In this document: positions 54,295 to 61,880 of the stretch, piece by piece
How positions within the stretch are numbered: position 1 is the first letter of the stretch
Layout of the letters: every line of letters begins with the position of its first letter
Assembly (NCBI RefSeq): GCF_030503875.2
Contig: NZ_CP129968.2
Location: forward strand, 1,824,001-1,888,000
Source of the DNA: Marivirga arenosa
GTDB taxonomy: Bacteria > Bacteroidota > Bacteroidia > Cytophagales > Cyclobacteriaceae
Direction: 5' to 3'
Length of the DNA stretch: 64,000 bases
Position numbers and translations under genes: made by a program
The notes under the pieces: model-generated
Database searches by the model: none
Seen by the model: the letters and a program-made list of their open reading frames with translations, nothing else
Told to the model about the DNA's origin: nothing

Positions 54295-57200
54295 ATGTCT
54301 GCATATAAAACTGAAGCTCCTTATAAACCTAAAAATAATGTCCGTATTGTAACGGCTGCCTCACTTTTTGATGGTCACGATGCTGCCATCAACGTAATGC
54401 GTAGAATCATACAATCTACTGGCTGTGAAGTAATTCATTTAGGTCATGACCGATCGGTAGAAGAAGTTGTGAACACGGCTATACAGGAAGATGCTCAAGC
54501 TATCGCAATGACATCATACCAAGGTGGACATACTGAGTATTTCAAATACATGTATGACTTATTAAAGGAAAAGGGAGCAAGCCATATAAAAATCTTTGGA
54601 GGTGGAGGAGGAGTTATCCTTCCTGAAGAGATTAAAGAGCTTCATGATTATGGAATTGCCAGAATTTATTCTCCTGATGACGGTCGTGAGATGGGATTGC
54701 AAGGGATGATCAATGATTTAGTAAAACAAAGTGATTACCCAACAGGGGAGAATTTAAATGGTGAAGTAGGAAGAATCGATAAAAAGGATGTGAAGGCAAT
54801 TGCCAGATTAATATCTGCTGCTGAAAACTTTCCGGATGCTTCCAATGCTGAACTAGAAAAAATACGAGAAAAAGCGAAGGACCTTTCTGTACCAGTTTTA
54901 GGAATAACGGGTACTGGTGGAGCCGGTAAATCCTCATTGGTAGATGAATTGGTAAGAAGGTTTTTAATTGATTTTAAAGATAAAAATATAGGGATCATCT
55001 CAGTTGATCCTTCAAAGCGTAAGACAGGTGGTGCTTTATTAGGAGATAGAATTAGAATGAATGCGATTAATCACGAAAGAGTGTACATGCGTTCATTAGC
55101 GACTCGTCAGAGTAATCTTTCTATTTCCAAATACGTGAAAGATGCGGTGTCTATATTAAAAGCCGCTCAATTTGATTTAATTATTTTGGAGACTTCTGGG
55201 ATTGGTCAGTCTGATACTCAAATATTAGATCATTCTGATGCCTCTTTGTATGTGATGACTCCTGAATATGGAGCAGCAACTCAATTGGAAAAAATTGATA
55301 TGCTGGATTTCGCGGATATCATCGCTTTAAACAAATTCGATAAGCGTGGGGCTTTAGATGCATTGAGGGATGTAAAGAAACAATACCAAAGAAACCATGG
55401 GCTATGGGATGCAAAAGTAGATGATATGCCAGTTTATGGTACAATTGCTTCTCAGTTTAACGATCCCGGGACTAATTCCTTATACAAAACATTGATGGAT
55501 AAAGTAGTAGAAAAATCAGGTGCTGATTTAAAATCTACTTTTGAAATTACAGATGAGATGTCTGAAAAGGTATTCATCATTCCACCAAATAGAACTCGTT
55601 ATTTGTCTGAGATTTCTGAAAATAACAGAGGTTACGATCAATGGGTGGAAGAGCAGGCTGCTGTAGCCGATAAATTATACGGTTATAGAAAGTCAATTGA
55701 TACGTTAAAAGAATCAGATCTTGAAGATAAAGATCGCTTGATCAAAGGTTTGGAGGAAGCTTACGCGAAGGAAGAATTAAATTTCGATCCTAAGAATAAA
55801 TTATTAATTGAAGAATGGGGCGATAAGGTTCAAAAGTATAAAGACCCAATTTATTCATTTAAGGTAAGGGATAAAGAGATTAAGATTCAAACTCATACCG
55901 AATCATTATCTCATTCGCAGATTCCAAAAGTATCACTACCAAAATATAAGAGTTGGGGTGATCTTTTACGCTGGAATTTACAAGAAAATGTACCCGGTGA
56001 ATTTCCATACACGGCAGGAATTTATCCTTTTAAAAGAGAAGGAGAGGACCCAACGCGTATGTTTGCAGGTGAAGGTGGGCCTGAAAGAACGAATAAGCGT
56101 TTCCATTATGTAAGTATGGACATGCCGGCTAAACGTCTTTCGACTGCCTTCGATTCAGTAACGCTATACGGTAATGATCCGGATTACAGACCTGATATTT
56201 ACGGTAAAATTGGTAATTCAGGGGTAAGCATCTGCTGTTTGGATGATGCTAAAAAGCTTTATTCAGGCTTTGATCTAGCTGATGCCATGACTTCGGTTTC
56301 CATGACTATTAATGGTCCTGCACCTATGTTGTTAGGCTTTTTCATGAATGCTGCCATTGATCAGCAATGTGAAAAGTATATTAAGGAAAATGGAATGGAA
56401 GATGAAGTCAATAAAAAAATTGACAAAATCTTCAAAGAAAAAGGAGCAGAAAGACCTCAATATAGAGGAGACTTGCCTGAAGGGCATAATGGCTTAGGTT
56501 TAATGTTGTTAGGTGTTACAGGTGATCAGGTCTTGCCAAAAGACACCTATGCAAAAATTAAAGCAGAAACCATGGCGGTTGTTCGAGGTACTGTTCAAGC
56601 AGATATCTTGAAAGAAGATCAGGCGCAAAATACCTGTATTTTTTCTACAGAATTTGCTTTACGTCTAATGGGTGATGTGCAAGAGTATTTCATTGAAAAT
56701 CAGGTACGTAATTTCTACTCTGTTTCTATTTCAGGTTATCATATTGCAGAAGCAGGAGCGAATCCAATTACTCAATTAGCCTTTACCTTGGCGAATGGAT
56801 TCACCTATGTAGAATATTATTTAAGTAGGGGGATGGATATCAATAAATTTGGTCCAAACCTATCATTCTTCTTTTCTAATGGTATTGATCCTGAATATGC
56901 TGTTATCGGTCGGGTTGCGAGAAGAATTTGGTCTAAAGCTTTAAAACAAAAGTACGGAGCAAATGCTAGAGCGCAGATGTTAAAATATCACATCCAAACT
57001 TCTGGTAGATCCTTACACGCTCAGGAAATTGATTTTAATGATATAAGAACGACTCTTCAGGCTTTATATGCCATATATGACAACTGTAATTCATTGCATA
57101 CCAATGCTTATGATGAAGCGATTACAACGCCTACAGAGAACTCAGTTCGTAGAGCTATGGCAATTCAGCTGATTATTAATAAAGAATTAGGATTGGCTAA

Positions 57201-57684
57201 GAATGAGAATCCGATTCAGGGGTCATTCATCATTGAAGAATTAACTGATTTGGTTGAAGAAGCGGTATTAACTGAATTTGATAGAATTACCGAAAGAGGA
57301 GGGGTGCTTGGTGCAATGGAAACTATGTATCAGCGTGGAAAGATTCAGGAAGAGAGCTTGTATTACGAAACTTTAAAGCATACGGGTGAATATCCTATCA
57401 TAGGAGTCAATACCTTCTTAAATTCAAAAGGATCACCAACTGTAACTCCTGGTGAAGTAATTAGAGCCACAAAAGAAGAGAAAGAATATCAAATTGAAAC
57501 ACTTCGTTTATTGAATGATAGATTTGAGAATGAAGCTCAAGAAAGTCTAAATAAATTGCAGGATGCTGCTATAAAGAATAAAAACTTATTCTCTGAATTA
57601 ATGGAGGCTACTAAATTTTGTTCGTTAGGTCAGATTACGAACGCAATGTTCGAGGTCGGTGGCCAATACCGTAGAAATATGTAG
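54295..57684 (+). CDS. icmF: Fused isobutyryl-CoA mutase IcmF
   Basis: A 1129-residue three-part enzyme. Residues 15-145 are the B12-binding domain ([11 protein letters not shown] with the cobalt-ligand His28; GGGGGVILP). Residues about 200-400 are a MeaI-type G-protein chaperone with Walker [10 protein letters not shown] at 206-214. Residues about 560-1129 are the mutase large domain ([28 protein letters not shown]). In known IcmF the Phe in this last motif replaces the Tyr of methylmalonyl-CoA mutase and sets isobutyryl/n-butyryl-CoA (or pivalyl-CoA) specificity, which is present here. It links valine or branched acyl-CoA breakdown to butyryl-CoA. Confidence 0.93.
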   Translation: MSAYKTEAPYKPKNNVRIVTAASLFDGHDAAINVMRRIIQSTGCEVIHLGHDRSVEEVVNTAIQEDAQAIAMTSYQGGHTEYFKYMYDLLKEKGASHIKIFGGGGGVILPEEIKELHDYGIARIYSPDDGREMGLQGMINDLVKQSDYPTGENLNGEVGRIDKKDVKAIARLISAAENFPDASNAELEKIREKAKDLSVPVLGITGTGGAGKSSLVDELVRRFLIDFKDKNIGIISVDPSKRKTGGALLGDRIRMNAINHERVYMRSLATRQSNLSISKYVKDAVSILKAAQFDLIILETSGIGQSDTQILDHSDASLYVMTPEYGAATQLEKIDMLDFADIIALNKFDKRGALDALRDVKKQYQRNHGLWDAKVDDMPVYGTIASQFNDPGTNSLYKTLMDKVVEKSGADLKSTFEITDEMSEKVFIIPPNRTRYLSEISENNRGYDQWVEEQAAVADKLYGYRKSIDTLKESDLEDKDRLIKGLEEAYAKEELNFDPKNKLLIEEWGDKVQKYKDPIYSFKVRDKEIKIQTHTESLSHSQIPKVSLPKYKSWGDLLRWNLQENVPGEFPYTAGIYPFKREGEDPTRMFAGEGGPERTNKRFHYVSMDMPAKRLSTAFDSVTLYGNDPDYRPDIYGKIGNSGVSICCLDDAKKLYSGFDLADAMTSVSMTINGPAPMLLGFFMNAAIDQQCEKYIKENGMEDEVNKKIDKIFKEKGAERPQYRGDLPEGHNGLGLMLLGVTGDQVLPKDTYAKIKAETMAVVRGTVQADILKEDQAQNTCIFSTEFALRLMGDVQEYFIENQVRNFYSVSISGYHIAEAGANPITQLAFTLANGFTYVEYYLSRGMDINKFGPNLSFFFSNGIDPEYAVIGRVARRIWSKALKQKYGANARAQMLKYHIQTSGRSLHAQEIDFNDIRTTLQALYAIYDNCNSLHTNAYDEAITTPTENSVRRAMAIQLIINKELGLAKNENPIQGSFIIEELTDLVEEAVLTEFDRITERGGVLGAMETMYQRGKIQEESLYYETLKHTGEYPIIGVNTFLNSKGSPTVTPGEVIRATKEEKEYQIETLRLLNDRFENEAQESLNKLQDAAIKNKNLFSELMEATKFCSLGQITNAMFEVGGQYRRNM

Positions 57685-57725
57685 GTTTAGATTATAGATT
57701 CTGGAACCTAGATTATAGATAAAAG

Positions 57726-57756
57726 AAAAGCATGGTGAAAGCCGTGCTTTTTTGGT
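57726..57756 (+). terminator. Intrinsic terminator after icmF
   Basis: AAAAGCATGG (57726-57735) pairs with CCGTGCTTTT (57742-57751), one T-G pair, over a six-base loop, and further T residues follow. Just upstream, TAGATTATAGAT occurs twice (57688-57699 and 57709-57720). Confidence 0.8.
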
Positions 57757-57843
57757 TTAGGTATTAACTGTCTTGTTTTTAAATTTTATATATTACAACT
57801 ACTAATTTCAATAATTAAATTTTCATTGTATAATTACAAGTAA

Positions 57844-59316
57844 GTGATCTATAATTTATTTATTAAAGGTTTTACAGACGGAGGGATAAGAATTGAAAAT
57901 GAAATAATCCAGGGTGAAGAGTTTTTGACTATTGCAGATTTTCAAGATAATGAAAGTAATACTCATATAGTTTTTAAGAATTGTACTTTTTTAAAAAAAT
58001 TATCGATTGATATATTTAATAATTCTAAAAGTAAACTTAAAAAGGTAAAATTTCACAATTGTAAAATCATTAAAGATTTAGAAATTTATCATTGTAAAAA
58101 TTCAGAATTCAGCTTTAGCGGTAGTAGAACAGAAATCCATAAAATAGATATCTTTAATTGTTATGAAGGTTGTAAATTTGATTTTAACAATATTAGCTGT
58201 TCAATTTTAGATTTTACCTCTGTATACAAAGAGCAATTTCTTAAAATATTTTCATGCAATTTTAATTCCATTTCTTTAAATGGAACTATGGATTTGGTTG
58301 TGAAAATCCTAGGAAGAGGGACATTAGTTAAGGAGTTCGTAATGTCATCAGTTGATTCAGGCAATATTGAAATCTCAGAATCACAAATTGATAGTTTAGT
58401 GGCTTATGATTGTTTCTTTACTTGGTTAACTTTTAAAGGTAAAAATGGTGAGGTGCAATCACAGAAATTCGATATTTACAATTCTGAAGTTGAAAATTTG
58501 AATCTAGATAAGATTCAAGTAAATTTTTTTAGGTTGAATTTTGTTAAAATAATTGAACGTGGGAATGTTACAAATTCAAAGTTTGTCAATGAAGCTTATT
58601 TTCAAAATTTAGATTTTACAAAGCTAAATTTAAATAATCTTGATTTTTTCAAACTGAAAGAATTGTCATTTAGTGGATCTACATTAAATGGCGGAGTTTT
58701 TCAAGCTATAAAATGGCCTGAAACTTATTTTTTAAAATCTAAATTCAATTTCAAATCTTTTGTTATCACTCCTTTGAGGTTTTTTAAAAATTTATTTTCT
58801 CATAATAAGTTTGAAAACAGTGGGTTTGATTTGATTAAGGAAAAATCATTAGCTGAACAGTATCGTCAGTTGAAGGTGATTAGTCAAAATAATGGTGATA
58901 GATTTTCTAGCCTTCAGTTTTACCAGAATGAGATGAACTCAAATTTATTAATAGGATCACAAGATAAAAGTCTCAATGGCTATGATCGCTTTTTATTAAA
59001 AACTAATAAGTGGTTCAGTAATTTTGGTTTGGACTATTTTAGACCATTAATTTGGTTGTTATTTCTACATACATTTATTTTTACTTTTATGATTATTAGT
59101 GGCTATAATAGTATGGAATTTATCTGGCCATGGAATAATTCATGGTACGAGATTGGAAACTCCGTTGGGTATTACTTTTACTTAATTAACCCTTTACATA
59201 AATTACCTTCTGAAGAAATTGGGGTGATATTAGGACTAGACTTTATCAGCAGAATAGTAAATTCTTATTTTATATTTTATATTTTGAAAGCTACCAGAAA
59301 GTTTACTTTTAATTAA
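57844..59316 (+). CDS. Beta-helix/pentapeptide-like membrane protein with channel-like C-terminus
   Basis: A 490-residue protein starting with GTG. Residues 1-300 form a regular series of short strands with inward-facing Phe, Leu and Ile and outward Asn, Ser and Lys (FKNCTF, KFHNCKI, FSGSRT, FKLKELSFSGS), as in pentapeptide-repeat and right-handed beta-helix proteins, though strict A(D/N)LXX repeats are not seen. Residues about 385-490 hold two to three transmembrane helices ending RIVNSYFIFYILKATRKFTF, similar to the two-helix channel-like end found on some pentapeptide-repeat proteins. I do not know its role. It is strongly AT-rich and unlike its neighbours. Confidence 0.65.
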   Translation: MIYNLFIKGFTDGGIRIENEIIQGEEFLTIADFQDNESNTHIVFKNCTFLKKLSIDIFNNSKSKLKKVKFHNCKIIKDLEIYHCKNSEFSFSGSRTEIHKIDIFNCYEGCKFDFNNISCSILDFTSVYKEQFLKIFSCNFNSISLNGTMDLVVKILGRGTLVKEFVMSSVDSGNIEISESQIDSLVAYDCFFTWLTFKGKNGEVQSQKFDIYNSEVENLNLDKIQVNFFRLNFVKIIERGNVTNSKFVNEAYFQNLDFTKLNLNNLDFFKLKELSFSGSTLNGGVFQAIKWPETYFLKSKFNFKSFVITPLRFFKNLFSHNKFENSGFDLIKEKSLAEQYRQLKVISQNNGDRFSSLQFYQNEMNSNLLIGSQDKSLNGYDRFLLKTNKWFSNFGLDYFRPLIWLLFLHTFIFTFMIISGYNSMEFIWPWNNSWYEIGNSVGYYFYLINPLHKLPSEEIGVILGLDFISRIVNSYFIFYILKATRKFTFN

Positions 59317-59337
59317 CCCTTTTATTTTTCATTTTGG

Positions 59338-59363
59338 GCTGCATGAGCAGCTTCTACTTTTTT
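59338..59363 (+). terminator. Weak terminator-like hairpin
   Basis: GCTGC (59338-59342) and GCAGC (59347-59351) pair over ATGA and a T-rich run follows on the plus strand, about 20 bases after the beta-helix gene. The stem is short, so this is tentative. Confidence 0.35.
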
Positions 59364-59445
59364 GTTATTTCATCTAAAAATGGAGAGATGTCTGATTGGC
59401 TTTTAAATTTTTTTAATTATTTTGAAAATCTTTTTAATCTCTGAT

Positions 59446-59643
59446 TTACTCATTCATTTTCTCTTTTCTATTCTTTAGAAATTCCTCAAAAGGAACATAT
59501 TCTTCATTGCTAGCTTTTACTTTATCGTATAGTTTTATGTCTTCCAACTCTTCCAGATCTTCCATTAATTTTTCATATTCTGCAATAGGGAGAATCACAG
59601 ATTGCTTTTTACCTTTATCATCGGTTATAAATTGAGTTTCCAT
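59446..59643 (-). CDS. Antitoxin-like (Phd/YefM-type) small protein
   Basis: A 65-residue protein reading METQFITDDKGKKQSVILP at the start, then YEKLMEDLEELEDIKLYD. This is typical of small antitoxins that in Bacteroidota sit directly before a RelE/ParE-type toxin gene. Here no toxin gene follows; only a short, possibly frameshifted open frame occupies the next 100 bases (see findings). It may be an orphan antitoxin or a module that has lost its toxin. The flanking gaps (59317-59445 and 59644-59817) show no other gene. Confidence 0.6.
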   Translation of the reverse strand: METQFITDDKGKKQSVILPIAEYEKLMEDLEELEDIKLYDKVKASNEEYVPFEEFLKNRKEKMNE

Positions 59644-59817
59644 AGAATTTTAACTTTACACTCTAAACAGTAATCAATATACAAAAATTTCATAATTTCA
59701 GGATATTATCAATTGTTAGAAAAAGCAAATGGTTTTGAGAATTCTTTAATCTTATATCTAAAATCCTCAATCTCTATTTATTACCTTACCTTTACACTTG
59801 AATTCTAATTTTTTAAA

Positions 59818-60750
59818 ATGCCTACTCCACAAAAGTCCAGCTTACACCCCCAAAACCCTTTCAATACCAGATACGAATTAGAAAATTTATCGGAAGTACT
59901 TCCGGAATTGAAGCCTTTTGTATTTGTTAATCAGTACGGAAATCAGACTTTGGATTTTGCTGATCCCAAAGCAGTGAAGGCTTTGAATAAAGCACTATTA
60001 TTAAAGCATTATGACTTAAAATATTGGGATATACCGGATGGTTACCTTTGTCCTCCTATACCGGGTAGAGCGGATTATTTATTTCATATTAATTCATTTT
60101 TACAAAAAAAGAGGAATGGTGTAAAGATTAAAGGAGATATGGTTAATTGCTTGGATATTGGTACAGGAGCAAGCTGCATTTATCCAATTATAGGACATAA
60201 GGAATTTGGATGGAAGTTCGTTGGATCAGAGTTTGAATTCAAAGCCTTGAATTCTGCACAAAACATTATCAATAATAATGCATCCTTAAAGGAGGCAATT
60301 GAATTACGAGTTCAGCAAAAATCTAAAGATATTTTCAAAGGCATTATAAAAAAACATGAATTTTATGATGTAAGCATCTGCAATCCTCCATTTCACGCTT
60401 CAGCGGAGGAAGCCGAAAAAGGGACTATTAGAAAACTGAAGAACCTTAAGCAATACAAAGGGGAAAAGAAACCTATTTTAAATTTTGGAGGTAAGTCGAA
60501 TGAACTTTGGTATGAAGGAGGAGAATTGAAATTTATTACCAATATGGTGGTACAAAGTAAATACTTTTCTCATTCGGTTCGATGGTTTACTACTTTAGTT
60601 TCCAAAGAATTCAATCTTAAGAAAATATATGAAGCCATAAAGCAGGCGGGTGCTAAGGATATGGAAACGATTGAGATGGTGCATGGCAACAAGAAAAGTA
60701 GAATTGTAGCTTGGACATTTTTGGTTCCAGTCAAAGTAAGTAAAGGATAG
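59818..60750 (+). CDS. rlmF: 23S rRNA (adenine(1618)-N(6))-methyltransferase
   Basis: A 310-residue Rossmann-fold methyltransferase. It would add a methyl group to N6 of A1618 of 23S rRNA with S-adenosylmethionine. Features: LHPQNPFNTRYELENL at the N-terminus, a SAM site CLDIGTGASCIYPIIG near residue 113, and the catalytic motif NPPFHAS near residue 198. It is the standard RlmF length. The stop codon lies within the stem of the downstream terminator. Confidence 0.94.
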   Translation: MPTPQKSSLHPQNPFNTRYELENLSEVLPELKPFVFVNQYGNQTLDFADPKAVKALNKALLLKHYDLKYWDIPDGYLCPPIPGRADYLFHINSFLQKKRNGVKIKGDMVNCLDIGTGASCIYPIIGHKEFGWKFVGSEFEFKALNSAQNIINNNASLKEAIELRVQQKSKDIFKGIIKKHEFYDVSICNPPFHASAEEAEKGTIRKLKNLKQYKGEKKPILNFGGKSNELWYEGGELKFITNMVVQSKYFSHSVRWFTTLVSKEFNLKKIYEAIKQAGAKDMETIEMVHGNKKSRIVAWTFLVPVKVSKG

Positions 60751-60780
60751 ACCTAATTTGATGGGTCTATCCTTTAATTA
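60741..60780. terminator. Bidirectional intrinsic terminator between rlmF and the efflux operon
   Basis: TAAAGGATAGACC (60741-60753) pairs perfectly with GGTCTATCCTTTA (60764-60776) across a ten-base loop. The rlmF stop codon lies in the left arm. On the minus strand it follows the adaptor gene by six bases. Confidence 0.85.
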
Positions 60781-60782
60781 TT

Positions 60783-61880
60783 TTATTCCGTGCTTAAATA
60801 GTAAGCTCCTTCAATTACGTAATTTTTATTTGCATTTAAGCTGTTAGGATCTATTCCAATATACTCTTCATTTTCCGCCACCATTTGAATTTCAACTTTA
60901 TTAAATTGATTATCAGCTAATGCTTCAAAAATATAGATATGGTTTCCTTGTCTTAAAATTCCTTTTTTAGGCATTAGTAGTAAACTATCAGTTTGAGAAT
61001 GTACAGTCACTTCTAGCTGAGCGCCTAATGGGATATTTACTTGTTCTGGAATGTCAGCATGTGCTAAGACGGCATTACCTGTTAACTTTTTATTGATTAA
61101 ATGTAATTTGCTTTCGTAAGACTTATGGCTTTCTGGTAATTTAAAACTGACTCTTTGCTCTTCTTTTAAGAGATGTATGTCTTTCGGGTAAACCAAAAAT
61201 TCAAGATGCATTTCATCAAGATTAACGATCTCAAATAAGTCCATATTAGGTTCAGCAAGCATTCCTCTTTTAACATAAACCGCTGTTACGAAACCGCTAA
61301 AAGGAGCTCTTATGTGCAAGTTTTCCTGAAGGTTTCCTTTTACTAATGAGCTAATATTAACTCCTAGTTTTTGCAACATACTTTTCTTAGCATCAGTATT
61401 CACCTTCATCTCATAATATTTTGCTTCAGTTTGCTGATAGCTTTTTAATGAGATCGCTTTATTTTCTACCAAGCTTTTCTTTCTTTCAAAATCAGCCTGC
61501 AACTGTTTTAAAGTATTTATGGAAGCTAGATATTCACTTTGAAGTGTCAATATATCTGGATGAGAGATAGTGGCTAAAGATTGCCCTTTTTTCACTTTAT
61601 CACCTGGTAAAATACTAGTACCGTTAATAAATGCACGCTGCACAATATGTACGTTAGCAATATCCTCTGGTGCTACAGCAAGCTCACCAAAGACAGTGAG
61701 TTTTTTATCCAATGGAGCTTTTTTCAACTGTGCAATTTTCAATGAGCTATTGGCTAACTGTTCATTGCTTAAACTGATAGCAACTTCTTCTTGAGCGGCT
61801 TCTTCTGAATTAAGCTGTGTTTCTTCGCTACAAGCCGACATGACTAACAGCATCGATAATATTATATAATTGATTTTCAT
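60783..61880 (-). CDS. RND efflux periplasmic adaptor lipoprotein (CusB-like)
   Basis: A 365-residue membrane-fusion protein. The N-terminal lipobox VMSAC places the lipidated cysteine at residue 17. A barrel-sandwich (HlyD-like) pair of half-motifs is seen at PGDKVKKGQSLATI and IRAPFSGFVTAVYVKRGML, with a helical hairpin between them, and a beta-barrel follows. It links an inner-membrane RND pump to an outer-membrane channel. Its start overlaps the stop of the pump gene by four bases, so it belongs to the same operon. The metal or other substrate is inferred from the CusA-type partner. Confidence 0.9.
   Translation of the reverse strand: MKINYIILSMLLVMSACSEETQLNSEEAAQEEVAISLSNEQLANSSLKIAQLKKAPLDKKLTVFGELAVAPEDIANVHIVQRAFINGTSILPGDKVKKGQSLATISHPDILTLQSEYLASINTLKQLQADFERKKSLVENKAISLKSYQQTEAKYYEMKVNTDAKKSMLQKLGVNISSLVKGNLQENLHIRAPFSGFVTAVYVKRGMLAEPNMDLFEIVNLDEMHLEFLVYPKDIHLLKEEQRVSFKLPESHKSYESKLHLINKKLTGNAVLAHADIPEQVNIPLGAQLEVTVHSQTDSLLLMPKKGILRQGNHIYIFEALADNQFNKVEIQMVAENEEYIGIDPNSLNANKNYVIEGAYYLSTE

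Noticed and set aside
57688..57720. Direct repeat TAGATTATAGAT, two copies
   Set aside because: Only two short AT-rich copies between icmF and its terminator; no sign of a mobile element or CRISPR array.
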